64,000 bases of DNA from Strongylocentrotus droebachiensis (Eukaryota; Echinodermata; Echinoidea; Camarodonta; Strongylocentrotidae): NCBI GenBank assembly GCA_035222895.1, contig JAVYIG010007895.1, positions 31,797-95,796 on the forward strand, in the 5' to 3' direction. The position numbers were made by a program, and so were the translations under genes. Each line of letters starts with the position of its first letter. Position 1 is the first letter of the stretch. Shown here one piece after another: positions 22,417 through 33,376 of this stretch. The notes under the pieces were generated by a model. The model ran no database searches, was not told where the DNA came from, and saw only the letters and a program-made list of their open reading frames with translations.

Positions 22417-23419
22417 TAATGGTGTCTTCTGCGTATAACTTAACCTCGTTTTAATAATCATACGCCTTCACTGACTTAAAGTGTCTTATTAAATGATACG
22501 GATGGGTTTTCCCCTCAAACTCCCTCCGATTGTAATAGTCCAAAATGCTTTAGAATCTTCATCTGTTTATATCCCTCTCAACTCTCAAGATATAGTCTTA
22601 TGCTCTATTTTGGGAGAAATCCGTGATTTTTTGCCTTCGAGCTTCAAATCTAATTTGTTTGTCACTATATTGTTATAATATATTGAAGAGAGTGGCAGAT
22701 AAAATCACAGGGCAAATTAGTTTTTGCAGAAGTCAATTTCATAGTCTGCGAAAACAATTTTCAAGTTATCTTGGCGGCTTATGGACAGATCCGTCTATGA
22801 TAGAAACATAAGCAGGATAAGCCCGATGTCGTGAGAACACAAAAATCTATTTTTTCTTTCTTTCTTTCGTCTTTCTTTCCTGTTATATCCTGAACCCCTT
22901 TCCCAATTAGACATAATAATCGCCTCGGCGTCCCAAATTTAATATGAGTGTTGGTTGCTGAGTGTGGAGGGAGGGCATAGCGATTATTCCAAAATTAAAC
23001 GACCTAAGGCTTTGTATTTATTCTTTCGAAAACGCTGAATGGAGCTGCAAACTATCCTCACATTTGTTCGTTTTGCGATATCGACACATTTGCAATTTTC
23101 GAGAGCGGGGGAGGGGTTAGTTGTCATGACGATTATTCCAAATGTAAATGACCTCAGACTTTGTATGTCTTCAGAACATGCTGGATGAAGCTGCAAACCG
23201 TCGCATATTTTGTTGTTTGGCGACATTGTGAGTATTTCCCTAAATTCTGGCTTTGAGGATATCATAGAAATCATATTTTTCACTGTATGTGATAATCACT
23301 CAAACATTAGTAATATCAAAAGTGGAATGCTGTATAGCGCTCATGTCTGGCACATTACAATCATTACCCCAGCCTTAGCAGGGTTTCCATTGTAGCTCAC
23401 GAGCATTTTAAGGAAACAA
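22417..23419. other. Unannotated stretch with a short TTTC repeat
   Basis: A TTTC repeat lies at 22852-22880. The segments CGATTATTCCAAA.TTAAA.GACCT near 22980 and 23130 form a loose ~150-bp direct repeat (GCTGCAAAC and TTTGTAT recur as well). There is no gene. Confidence 0.45.
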
Positions 23420-23575
23420 TCCTACCAGGTACACATTTGCCTCACCTGGGTGTAGTGTGGCAAACTTAGATTAATATCTTGCCAAAGTAGATTAGTGCTG
23501 CCACAGACATTCAAACCCCATATCTTCATGTGGTTTACAGTCCTGATACCTATCCACTGGACCGCAACACACCAC
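23420..23575 (-). mobile_element. SINE-beta copy 1, tRNA-derived
   Basis: On the minus strand the head reads TTGCGGTCCAGTGGATAGG (A box), with GGGGTTTGAATGTC as a decayed B box. A body follows with GGCAAGATATTAATCTA and, further on, GTGTACCTGGTAGGAT. The same body order (GGCAAGACATTAATCTAC, GGGTACCTGTCAGGA) is present in the copy at 52225-52410. Confidence 0.8.
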
Positions 23576-23643
23576 AATTAATTGAGTCAGATTGAGTCAG
23601 GCTTTTTGCATTTTCCACAATTGTGGCTGTAATCACATTTTTC

Positions 23644-23690
23644 TAATAACTCTTCGATAGTTTCTTTCACAATGCAATCGCATGATCAGT
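23644..23690 (+). mobile_element. TTAA-D MITE terminal fragment
   Basis: TTTCTTTCACAATGCAATCG followed by CATGATCAGTACTCAACTT matches the inverse of the left end of the copy at 10774. Only about 45 bases remain. Confidence 0.5.
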
Positions 23691-23861
23691 ACTCAACTTA
23701 TTCTCTAATCATCGAGCATGGTGGTACACCGCTATCAGATCAACTTCAAGTATCCATCCGTCAACTCATCTCACCTTCACTAGGTGAGGCCAATTACATA
23801 GAGCCATTAAAACTTAAAATTGTATATTTCTATTCGAAAAGACCACTTAATTTCCGCATTA

Positions 23862-23885
23862 CCCCCCCCCCCCCCCCCCCCCCCC
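23862..23885 (+). repeat. C24 homopolymer
   Basis: This is the longest single-base run in the window. It ends ...CCCATTGATA and follows CATTA. Confidence 0.95.
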
Positions 23886-24039
23886 ATTGATATAACCGAT
23901 AAATCGTGGTTTGTGTGGCGTTCGAAACACCGTGTTTAGAGGAAGGAAGTATCCCTTTCATTTCCTCTCCAAATTAGGGAAAATGATCGGGAATTCCCTG
24001 GTGTTTATTGCACTTACAGGTGACTTATCGTAAGCGATA

Positions 24040-24150
24040 CCCTGACACCGCAGTCACACCGCCAAACAGACACCAGGCCGCCGATTCTTAGCCATTACAG
24101 GTAATGTAATGTTTGGCTTCGGTCTGTCTCCTGTGTGGTGTCGGTCTCCC
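24040..24150. mobile_element. Short palindromic MITE, relative of 19131-19703
   Basis: GACACCGCAGTCACACCGCC near the left is mirrored by GGTCTGTCTCCTGTGTGGTG..GTC on the right, with CCAAAC and GTTTGG in between. It resembles the ends of the element at 19131. The boundaries are approximate. Confidence 0.5.
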
Positions 24151-24519
24151 TGATGTAACTGGGGCATGGTTGCGTTTAACGCCAACAGGCAAGGTGGCGG
24201 CTATGATTAATCGTACTGGAAATAGTGTGTGATAGGCTATGAGTGTAAGTGGATATTGTTACGCTAAAATGCGCCGTGATTATAAACAACGCTATATATT
24301 CCACGTGTATTATATAAAATAATAAGTGCTGTATTCTACAGACCCACCATGCTAATAGGGCACTATTTACAATTTTATCTATTCTCTGTTGCATTGTTGT
24401 CATTGTATATTTTTCTTGTTTTCCCAATTGAAAACGTTAGAAAAAAAAGCAGCGGCTTTGAAATATTTCTTTAGAAATATTACAACGTAGATTATGGCCA
24501 GTTTGGTTGTCTGTTGACC

Positions 24520-24605
24520 GTACTAAAATAGCACAGACTCGAACCCCGTACCTTGTGATCCACAGTCAAGTGACCTATCCACTAGACCACAATACCTTGC
24601 CCTGG
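24520..24605 (-). mobile_element. SINE-beta copy 2, head only
   Basis: On the minus strand, TATTGTGGTCTAGTGGATAG (A box) and GTACGGGGTTCGAGTCTG (B box) are both well preserved, but no SINE body follows. With intact boxes it could in principle still be transcribed. It does not fold as a complete tRNA by eye: I found no matching acceptor stem. Confidence 0.7.
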
Positions 24606-25084
24606 AGCGTTGTCCCTCCGGACAGCGACTCCGCCACCAGTTCAATGCTGTTCAGTGACACACAGATAAGGACTGACATACATCTGCATGATCATTGTAT
24701 CACTGATCTGTCTGATCAGCGAGGGCGTTAGTAAGAACTATCTATTCTTGACAAGCTGATCGTCGAGGGTGCCTGGATTGTTTCGAAGATACCGACCGGG
24801 GTCCGACTCGGTTTCACTTGATTTGACGAAAGCAAATAACCATATTATATCAATCCATCATTCGTCCAGCGCTGAAGTATGCATTATGTATTTGGAGCCT
24901 ACTTACAAAAAGGAATATTCAGAAGTAAGAGAAGGTGCAGGCCAATTAATTTCGTCTTCTGTAAAAGAAAATTCCAATTGAACCACTGCAGGGGAGGAGA
25001 ATAAGCATACTCCTCATCAATACGTACACATATCTAAATGATTATTTCGTAAGTTCATCACAGACATTCTGTTCTCACCCGAAC
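24606..25084. other. Unannotated stretch
   Basis: I recognise nothing here. The open frame near 24507-24731 simply reads through the SINE head. Confidence 0.45.
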
Positions 25085-25205
25085 AAGGCATTCCAAAAGA
25101 TTATATATTATCAAAGACGTTCCAGAACACAACTGGTTGACCACTTTTACTCCAACAGAGTGGTCCAACCATGGAATAATCAACCAGACAAAGTGCTAAT
25201 GACCA
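25085..25205 (+). pseudogene. Decayed LINE reverse-transcriptase C-terminus
   Basis: Translating from 25106 gives a string containing RRSRTQLVDHFYSNRVVQPW followed by NNQPDKV. This matches the pattern near the C-terminus of many non-LTR retrotransposon ORF2 proteins (..FFSNRVVN.WNSLPD.VV..). There the region follows the reverse-transcriptase domain. Nothing recognisable flanks it, so it is a short relic. The call rests on pattern memory, not on a search. Confidence 0.45.
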
Positions 25206-25817
25206 GTTACACGTTACCTGCCTGGTCACATATCCGCTCCCAGCCAATCATTTGACTAGAATCATCGTCATCATTTATATGATGAGATAAGTGTTTAGTC
25301 CATGGTTTAACAAGTCAGTTTAGACTTGATCGTGGAGCATTTGTCGTTGGCCGGAGCAGGTGAGGCAGTGACCTTACCCACAATGCAACGTGTGGAAAAT
25401 GACACAGTTCGAATGAACAAATATATCAGTCACCTCTCTTCTTACCGCCCTGTTAATATTCATACGTCTCGAGGGCAATAGTATACTCTAAGTAACCTTT
25501 AAAGGAAGGACTTCTGGAGAACGGCATGTCACATCATTGTCAATTCTTTCATTGCATCTCCGGTATAATTATGTTAATCACATTCTTTTGATGTTAGCCT
25601 CGACTTGTCATTAGATTTCAGATAATACGATTATAGATGCAGTGAAGATTATTAACGAATTCCTGGCGTCCGGCATTGACATGACATCTTTCATAGTGTC
25701 AAGACTCAAGGGAGTAAAGTCACTTTCTGCTGCTCTTCGCAGTCGCGGCGTAGGGTGAACTTGGGCTCAGCCATTGAAAAACTATGGTGTCGGGGTGGGG
25801 CACCGGAAACATTTGGT

Positions 25818-25972
25818 TTAAAGCCCACTGCAGTGCTTATATCCACTTGCGCCCTCTATATAGCAAACAATGTCGAATCGGTGCCTGTTGGTCCCCCATG
25901 ATCCTTTTTTATTATGTCAATTGAGAGCTGATTTGATGAGATAATCACCTGTCAGTGACAGTGACAGCCAGA
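25818..25972 (+). mobile_element. TTAA-B MITE, copy 1 (3'-truncated)
   Basis: It begins at TTAA (25818-25821) and matches other B copies through AATCGGTGCCTGTTGGTCCC, CCCATGATCC and GAGCTGATTTGATGAGATAA. After CACCTGTCAGTGACAGTGAC it is lost in a GA-rich tract. The right terminus is missing. Confidence 0.8.
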
Positions 25973-25975
25973 AAG

Positions 25976-26200
25976 AGATAGAGGGAGAGGGAGAGGGAGA
26001 GAGAGAGAGAGAGAGAGATAGAGGGGTGGTTGGAGAGTGACCAAAATGGAATTTTAAAAACCTGGCAATGTCATTAACCTTGATTTGAACCATGACAACC
26101 AACCGAGACTGCTGAAAAAGGGAGAGAAAGGGAGAGAGAGAAAGAGAAAGAGAGAAAAGGAGAGAAAGAGAGAAAAGGAGAGAGATATAAAGAGAGAATG

Positions 26201-26235
<35 letters not shown>
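25976..26235 (-). repeat. Two GA-rich purine tracts
   Basis: GA dinucleotide runs at 25976-26020 and 26116-26232 are separated by about 95 bases of normal sequence. The minus-strand Ser/Leu frames over them are not genes. Confidence 0.9.
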
Positions 26236-26236
<1 letters not shown>

Positions 26237-26371
26237 GAAGACAGCACAGATATAGTACTATTGAAGGTGTCCTTGAACTTGTTCGGTATAATTGAAAACT
26301 GATGATAGGTTGAAGGAACTAAGGCGCAACGTACAGGACTCACATCCATGAGTTCACATCTTAATAAGATA

Positions 26372-26946
26372 GTAATAATAATAATAATAATACATGAGAT
26401 TTATATAGCGCCATTCTCCATTTTAATTAAATGCTCAAGGCGCTTCAAAATATTAGGGAACACATTACATCATGACAAAGAATCGTGTACATTTACATAA
26501 GAAAGAAAATGAAAGAATGAATGTCTGTCTTCAAAACGCAAAATTAAACAAATGGGATTTGAGGTTGCTCTTAAAAGATGTTAAAGACTCGGAGTTCTTC
26601 AGCTCCTGTGGAAGTGAATTCCACAGGGCTGGTCCGGCATCAGCAAAAGCTCGTTCCCCCCAAGATTTCTTTGAAAGCGGTTGTGTAGAAGACCAGAGTT
26701 GGAGGATCGGAGGGTACGTGTGGGTTGGTAGAGGTGAACTAAAGACTGGTTGTATTTAGGAGCTGTTCTGTTCATGATTTGATGAACTAAGAGAAGGATT
26801 TGGAAAATGATACGTTCTTTTACAGGCAACCAATGGAGATTTTGTAAGATAAAATGGACACGAGCCACTTGCGTAGTTTTATTAGCATGGGTTTGTGTGG
26901 GCTGTGCGTTATGCGTCCGAATGAAAACAATACCGAACATTGACAA
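26372..26946 (-). mobile_element. 5'-truncated L2/CR1-like LINE, 3' end
   Basis: On the minus strand this reads from reverse-transcriptase C-terminal coding sequence (26946 down to 26531) into a short 3' UTR. The UTR has GAAGCGCCTTGAGCATTTAA and GGCGCTATATAAATCTC, and ends in an ATT-repeat tail at 26391-26372. The AGCGC..GCGCTATATAA UTR and triplet tail are typical of L2/CR1-type LINEs in invertebrates. The element is 5'-truncated, as most LINE copies are. Confidence 0.85.
26531..26946 (-). pseudogene. LINE ORF2 C-terminal fragment with one frameshift
   Basis: The first frame contains LQNLHWLPVKERIIFQILLL and a later SRTLRS-like motif (TRTLRSSNSGLL), a standard block downstream of LINE reverse transcriptase. 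Near the C run at about 26655-26661 the frame shifts. The sequence then continues as KSWGERAFADAGPALWNSLP, a further SESLTSFKSNLKSHLFNFAF, and a TGA stop at 26533-26531. Both halves are strong matches to the family pattern, and the two frames differ by one register, so a single indel broke the gene. In intact elements this protein nicks DNA and copies the LINE RNA; here it is dead. Confidence 0.85.
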
Positions 26947-27116
26947 TAAGTCTTACCCATATTAACCTATTTTTCTAATTCATGTGTTCCTTATAGATTG
27001 TAGTTACCACCCGTGTTCCTTGACACTTAATCAAAAATAAACTTTTTCCAACGCTTTTTAATCGAGAGGGCTAAGACACACCCTAGGCGTAGTTTTGCGA
27101 CTCCTTGCCTCTCAGC

Positions 27117-27117
27117 A

Positions 27118-27150
<33 letters not shown>

Positions 27151-27330
27151 TTCTCTCATTATCCAACACCCTTTCGTTCTTTCCCACTCTCTCCTAACCC
27201 TCTCCCATTTGTCTCGTTCTACTCCCTGTCCTTCTCCCCTTTTATTTTATTCCCCTTCTCTTCTCCTCTTTCTTCCCCCTCCTTCCATCTCCCCACGCTT
27301 TCGTCACTCCCACTCTCCTCACCCTCACCT
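27117..27330 (+). repeat. CT dinucleotide run and polypyrimidine tract
   Basis: A CT run (27117-27145) is followed by about 180 bases of C/T-rich sequence. It continues more weakly to about 27720, with TTTGTCATGGCGATCATGTTTACC near 27604 recurring as TTTACCATGGCGATCATGTT at 27727, a ~123-bp local duplication. Open frames of 85-167 codons here are compositional. Confidence 0.88.
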
Positions 27331-27934
27331 TAAATGGTCATCTCGGACATCTCCATGCACACTTTCTGATGCTCTCTCTTTTGTCCTAACCCTATCCATC
27401 CTCTACCATGACTGTGTACATTACCTCTACTCTCTGTGTTATATACCCCTGCTCTGTCCCCTTTCGTCTCACCCTCTCCCCTCACTCTTATACCACCATT
27501 TAAAGCTTACTATCTCCCTTGCTCCCCTACACCGCTATCTCTGTCTTTCAACCCCTTACCCACACACCTCTCCCTCTCTCTGTGTTTCCGGTTCCTGATC
27601 ATATTTGTCATGGCGATCATGTTTACCTCCCTCGTACATCTATCTGTATTCCCCCTCTCCTACCCCGCCCCCAGCCCTCATCCACCCCTCCCCTCTCTCT
27701 CTTCCGTTGTTTTGGTTCCTGGTCCTTGTTTACCATGGCGATCATGTTTACTGGTGTTAATGCGTTTCTGTTTTAGCCATGGGCTACAAATTGATTTGAT
27801 GTTGAGAGAGATGAGTGGATGAGAGAGGGCACCGATAAGTGGAGGCGACGCAAATTGCATGGTGTAATGGGTTTTTCTCGACACTGGCGACTGTGAACGC
27901 ATGGGAGTGAAGAGGGCACAAGAAGAACTTTTCA

Positions 27935-28162
27935 TTATAAGGCATTGTTTGACAATGCCAAATCTGAGATGCATGGCCCTACCGTCTGTAATATAATGTT
28001 ATGTTGAAGCCCTAAACCAATTGCGCTTCAAAATGATCACGAAGTGCCTCTAAAAAGTAAAAATCTTTTCGTGACCGGTTTTACCATACTCATTTCCCCC
28101 AATAAACTGTAGTGAAATTCCGAATTCCAATCTTAAATATCTTGATAATCAGATGGTCAATG
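27935..28162 (-). mobile_element. TTAA-C MITE, copy 2 (inverted, truncated)
   Basis: Reverse complement of family C: AATCTGAGATGCATGGCCCT, GAAGCCCTAAA, GCGCTTCAAAATGATCACG and AGTAAAAATCTTT follow the expected inverted order. It begins at a mutated TTATAAGG terminus. The distal 110 bp or so, including the other end, are missing. Confidence 0.75.
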
Positions 28163-29390
28163 TTTAAAACAAGGTGGGTGAAGTAGCAGCCTTTCATTAA
28201 AAACGAAGAGGCATAATATCAGAGATGCCAACCAGTACGATTAAATCGTATCTATTACGATAATAAGAGTGCAGTACGTTCTTAAAATAATATTTTTCAT
28301 CTTTAAAAAACAAAATCAAAAAACGGCGGAATCGGATAGAAACATCATAGTAAACCCCCGCAACCCCAACAAAAAAATGGCTTTACAATTTTCTCATTAA
28401 ATCTTAATGAAAGAGCAAACATTTTTCTGAAATTTTACTGGCCCGGGGCCGACGGGCCAGTGGTGGTGTCAAAGTTTCGTGAAAATCTGATTTTTCTCTC
28501 CAAAATCTGATATTTTAGGATACTCAGTCTGTTGTTTTTTGTGTCAAGAGGTTGGCATCTCTGGGCATTACGTTGTTTGCCATCCTATGTCGTCAGGTAC
28601 TTTTGAAAAATCGGGGGGGGGGGTGAACAAAAATATAGAGTTGAGGGAGTTTGGGATAACCCATTCATTCAAAACAGAGAGAGATTGTTCATACACAACG
28701 TCGGTAGTAAGGTTTGAAACATCCAGGGGGGGGGGGGGGGGGGGGGTACCGAAAAAAAAACTTACTCAACGTTCAAAATGTGGAGAGGCATTACGCAGAT
28801 TAGCAATCTACGGCGGTAAATTTGAAACCTTAGGGGAATAGGACGGATACGTTAATACGTAAGAAGAAGCATACTGAATTGTGACTTCAGTGTATGATTT
28901 AATCTTCTAAGATTGGTTTTTGGTTAAAGCAAATATAACAGGGTTCAAAACATTGGGAGGGGTGGATGGGCTACGGTCAATACATACATGTAATACGAAC
29001 ATTTAATTTCAAACTATGATCAAAACTTACATCAAAGTTGTGTGTTACGATGGATAAACCTAAGTTTACTACTGGATATTATTATCATTATTCATAAACG
29101 CACAACGGATGGCGAATTGTCCTCCTCATTGGGGCTGCTAATCTATATTGCGCGTGACCACTATTCTTTTGGGACAGGCTTTTTACAGAACAGTGCACTT
29201 GACCTGTATGGCGTTCCCAAATGAGGTCCTAAACGCTTTTCAATTAAACGCATCCATTGAGCCTACCCTGTTGTTTTCGTCTTTCGCAGTACAGTCGTTC
29301 ATTAATCGTCGGTTATATTGATTCGATAGCCCAGTCTTACCACCGAATCTATTCCAAATCCACCGATAATCGTCAAAACCTATGACGTTG
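28163..29390. other. Unannotated stretch with G11 and G21 runs
   Basis: G runs lie at 28613-28623 and 28726-28746. The segments around them share AACAAAAATATAGAG/TTTGAAAC..-type words only loosely. Frames across the G21 run are artefacts. No gene is visible. Confidence 0.5.
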
Positions 29391-29393
29391 TAC

Positions 29394-29490
29394 GAAAAAA
29401 ATTACCAACGAGCACTAGCGCAACGACTTGGTTTCGAACACGGGACCTCCCGGGTGCGAGACCACTGCTCTACCACTGAACCATCTCCTA
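29394..29490 (-). mobile_element. SINE-alpha copy 2, head only
   Basis: On the minus strand, ATGGTTCAGTGGTAGAGCAG (A box) and CCCGTGTTCGAAACCAAGTC (B box) lead into GTTGCGCTAGTGCTCGTTGG. The body and AAAC tail seen at 17294 are absent. Confidence 0.75.
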
Positions 29491-30637
29491 CTTTGACCTA
29501 CTTCCTTATGGGAAATATGACGTGATCGTTCATGCGTATGACTGACTTTGCTCCCAAGTTCCATTTAGTTTATTTATGGTCTCTAAATGCACTTGAAACC
29601 AGCAAATTTCCAGATTCTAATAATAGTTTTAAAACTGAATGTGTTGACGGCAGTTGGAGCCCAGCGGCACAATGAGTGAGCGAACCAAAACCCCATAACA
29701 CGATAGCAACTATTTTCGACAATATCAACTCTAAGGAAATGTCAATACCTTTTGTATGTCCTATAGAAATCATATTCGGATAACGCAACACGTCACGTCA
29801 TTATCATAATCGCATACTTCAATGGGTGACGCAAAGGGATATTGAAATTGCCTTGGGTGAGTTTTTAAGTAGTTCAATCGTGTTTCACGTAAATAAAAAA
29901 TCTGTGGTGAATAGTCTATTATCATATACATTGTAAAGGATTTTGTGAAGTGGTTTTTGGTATGAAAGGCATGAAAAGTGACTAATAAGTAAAGAAAAGC
30001 AAATAAATCGAGAATCTATCTCGAACCATGTGCATAACGCGCCATCTCATGAAAGTGCAACCCAACCGTTGTATTAAGTTCATTTGTATGAAAGGAGGAA
30101 AATAAGAGGAACCGAATGGCGAAAGTTTTAGATATATCGGAGCTTTAATAACAAAGTTATGAATATTACTACAGCTATGCGAATCTCGTATTGGCAATTT
30201 TGCTTATGGATTGTGACGTAGTTACGAATAACTCCGGTTTCTCGTCAATCTCGTGTACAAAAATATCACTAAATTTCAATTTTTCTCCGAAGAACCTTCT
30301 CCCTTGGGGGCACTACTCATAAATGTTATTATGGAGAGTGTATTATTACAGGTCCTCTCAAAAGAAAACACCCTCCTGAGTAATTCATATTGGAAAAAAG
30401 TAAATTTCTGCCGTTGTGTGTGTTGGAACGAATGGCAAAGTTGTTCGACACTACATCAGAGTGACATTGCTAATTCAGCAAGGACTTAGCCTTCGTTAGA
30501 AACTCGGTCTTGTTGTAAATGGAGCAAGTGCGTTGTTTTTCTCAAGTATCTCATTTAATTTTACCTCTCATTAATAATGGTTTTACAAATCGCAGTAATC
30601 GTGGATATAAGTAGCCCTCTAAACAGAAACAATTTTT
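29491..30637. other. Unannotated stretch; possible inverted family-J relic
   Basis: On the minus strand of 30000-30200 the order ATTGCCAATACGAG, CATAACTTTGTTATTAAAG, CTCTTATTTTCCTCC loosely recalls family J. It is too diverged to be sure. Nothing else was recognised. Confidence 0.35.
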
Positions 30638-30720
30638 CAAGAGAAATAAGTCATACATATGAATGACGTCATGATGACAAAATATGGCGCCGTGCCGATA
30701 ACTTCTATTTATCTCTTGGG
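30638..30720. repeat. Short imperfect palindrome around a CRE-like core
   Basis: CAAGAGAAATAAGT at the left pairs with ACTTCTATTTATCTCTTGG at the right. Between them lie ATGACGTCAT (a full palindromic CRE, bound by CREB/ATF proteins in animals) and ATATGGCGCCGTG. It may be a tiny MITE rather than a host regulatory site; compare the CRE-bearing element at 62830. Confidence 0.45.
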
Positions 30721-30819
30721 AAATAATATGAAAGAAAAATGACAGTGATCGATGGAGATGTTACGGATATAGATATAAATAGAAATAGACAGAGATACGA
30801 CAGAGATGGGGTAAAATGA

Positions 30820-30855
30820 GGCAGAGAGGGAGAGAGAGAGAGAGAGAGAGAGAGA
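30820..30855. repeat. GA dinucleotide microsatellite
   Basis: A GA run of about 36 bases. A longer purine-rich tract of AAGAA/GAGAA type lies at 31062-31170. Confidence 0.92.
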
Positions 30856-31212
30856 CCGATAAAGTATAGAAAGAACGAAATGAAAAGAAGGACAGACACA
30901 GACGTCGTACAGAAAACTTGATCGCCAACGTCCAATAAAAATAAATAATAAGTGACAATAACATCCTTAACATTAAATACACATTCCACATAACAGCAAA
31001 AGGAATGATTAACAAAATAGGGGAATATGTATGAGTAAACGCCATGCCTAATATTTTGAATTTGCAGAGGAGAAAATGAACAAGAAAACAAGGAGAAAGA
31101 AGTCGAAGATCAAGAGAAAGAAGAAGGAAAAGAAAAAGACAAAGAAAAAGAGAAAAGAGAAAAGGAATTGATGACAAAAGTTACCTGATAACAACATATG
31201 TTTGCGCGACTT

Positions 31213-31881
31213 AAGGCTCGGTCCCACTGCACTTACGGATGCAAATAGGATGTAAAACGTAAAAAAATCTTGCAATCCGTTGGAAAACGCTATGCATCCG
31301 CTGTGTACTCATTGCATACGTGTTTCATACGCTCTATCCATCGAGCATCCGTCCACTGTGATTTCATCCGCGCAAAAAGTTTTGAGCTGCACAAACTTTT
31401 TTAACGGATGAACTTCCGCCGTGTACGATGTAAATCCGCGACAAATACGAGCAACAAACGTTCTATGTCCGTTATCATCCGTTAAACGTCCGCTGTATCC
31501 TCTCTGCATCCTCTGGGTATCCTCGCAACTCACATCCGCTGCAGCTGAAAACGGAAAGAGGGAGGGAAGATAAGGTACATGGAACGTCTATACAACGTTA
31601 GTAGCACGGAAATAGAAAGGATGTAACCGTATGCATCTCGTATATAAAGTATTCAAAGCTGTCATCCACTTCCATCCGCTTCCATCCGCTAGGCTTCCGA
31701 TGAACATCCGCTTAACATTCCCGCTACATACTACCCACGTCCGTTATTTTCCGTTCTGTTTTCGCAAATTTTGTCCATTTCTGGAGCGGATGAAAACGGT
31801 TGGAGCCACCCCCGAAATTTTGCTCGTCCGCTGTGTCCGTTATGCATACGTTTTGTGTCCATCGGCCAGTGGGACCGGGCC
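31213..31881. mobile_element. Harbinger-like MITE with GCATCCGCT motifs
   Basis: The left end reads AGGCTCGGTCCCACTGCAC and the right end, inverted, TGGCCCGGTCCCACTGGCC. Both flanks show TTA, a possible 3-bp duplication of the kind made by PIF/Harbinger elements. The interior (669 bp in all) is filled with scattered direct and inverted ATCCGCT/GCATCCG/CGGATG words: more than fifteen of them, which may be transposase-binding repeats. No transposase is encoded. Confidence 0.65.
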
Positions 31882-32214
31882 ATTACATGTGTTGAAAAGA
31901 AGCCTCTGGGTGTAATTCAAGGGTCAATGTCAAATTTCATCAATTTGCACAGCGATCATCAAACCAAATAGAGAGACAGTTTAAAACTCAGGCAATCACA
32001 ATTTAGTTGCACGTTGTAAACTGTTGTGATTACCTTGTGGTTTACACAGTTTTCCTCTTTCATGACTCCATTTATTGTTATCTTTTCAATTTCAAACTCC
32101 TTACAATTATAAACCGACATCCGTATTCTATAACTCTTATTGTTGCGGTATTAGATTGTTGTGGAATTTATCTTCGAACTATTGTACCACGTAATGAGTC
32201 ATATGTACATACCT

Positions 32215-32853
32215 TTAAAGCCCCACTGCACTACTTATAGCTACTTGTGCCCTATATAGTAAACAATGCCTTAAAGGTAATACAAAGTTTTGGGAAATTT
32301 TGAAAATAGGGTGGATAGTGAATCTTTACAATTTTGATATATTTGGATGCCCCTGTGGATGTATTATAAGCACTAAAACAATTAGCCCCTAAAACACTTC
32401 TGTTTTCGAGAAAAATTTAATATCACAATTTACCGGTGCTCCCGGTAAATTAAGATAAATTTAAAATAGCGCCTATGGCCGTATAATGTTAGCTGCGACC
32501 ATGAACATCTCAGAATATGTAGTTGGGATTTTAGTCAAGAAACATTGTTTCATAGCTAAATTAATATCTTGACCTTGAGAGGGAGCTATACAACCTAAAG
32601 AGTTTATTGTTTATAATTTCATAACGTTAGACTCGATTTCAACCGCGACAACGATCAATGTATATTGTAGGAACGCATATGCTTCCAATATGTTAATTTG
32701 AACCAAATTCATGACCCCATACCAAAACTTTGTAATACCTTTAATACTGGTGAACGTTGGTCCCCCATTGTCCTCTTTTTCTTATGTTAATTGAGAGCTG
32801 ATTTGATGAGATAACCACCTTTCAGTGACCATGCAGGGAGGTGCAGCCTTTAA
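32215..32853 (+). mobile_element. TTAA-B MITE, copy 2, interrupted by TTAA-A
   Basis: The left half (32215-32270) and right half (32745-32853) of a B element are separated by the complete A element at 32271-32744. The left half carries CACTACTTATAGCTACTTG and the right half GGTCCCCCATTGTCCTCTTT and GAGCTGATTTGATGAGATAA. Removing A and one TTAA restores a continuous B. Both outer ends are TTAA (32215-32218, 32850-32853). Confidence 0.85.
32271..32744 (-). mobile_element. TTAA-A MITE, copy 1 (inside TTAA-B)
   Basis: Its ends are TTAAAGGTAATACAAAGTTT and the inverse of TTAAAGGTATTACAAAGTTT, each starting with TTAA. Two other copies (45746-46270, 60127-60636) lie in the opposite orientation. The middle holds a conserved 10-bp stem, AATTTACCGG..CCGGTAAATT (32427-32451). 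It has no open frame. Confidence 0.92.
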
Positions 32854-33265
32854 CCATGGACCCAAAACTTTGCTCGGCACTGTTCATGAACAAATGTTTT
32901 CTTAGATTCATGCGCTAGGTTTTTATTCGAGCTTTATTTTACCACGAAATGAGTCAAATTAGTTCGATACTTTGAACCCCAAAGCTTTTTAGCACGGCAC
33001 TATATTCACGAAAAACATGTTTTCTTTCCTCATGTTCCCTTTTTAGAACAGTGATGATTGACTGCATCTGTCGTTCAGCACATTACCATTGGTAGAAAAA
33101 TAGGTTGAACGATCTTCACATGTCAAAACAATTCCAATTGGCATGATAATAAGCGTCCAGCCTAAACGTATACCACCTGGAGAAGGGTTTGAGCTTTGTT
33201 TATGTTTGTGTCTCTTTGTTTTGATTTGATTTGTTTTTGTTTTCGTTTAGTTCGGGTCATCGGAT
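32854..33265. other. Unannotated stretch with loosely repeated segments
   Basis: TTTTACCACGAAATGAGTCA near 32938 echoes ATTGTACCACGTAATGAGTCA near 32180, and GCACGGCACTATATTCACG near 32990 echoes GCTCGGCACTGTTCATGAAC near 32875. These suggest older duplicated repeats around the nested MITEs. Confidence 0.4.
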
Positions 33266-33376
33266 GAGAGAAAGAGAGAGAGAGAGAAAGAAAAAAATAA
33301 CGGGATAAAAAAAATACAGAGCGGGTTAAAGACAGTGAGAGAGAGAGAGAGATAGCGAGAGACGGAGAGAAAGAGA
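33266..33376 (-). repeat. GA-rich tracts
   Basis: GAGAGA runs lie at 33266-33290 and 33338-33376. The minus-strand Ser/Leu-rich frame is an artefact. Confidence 0.88.
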
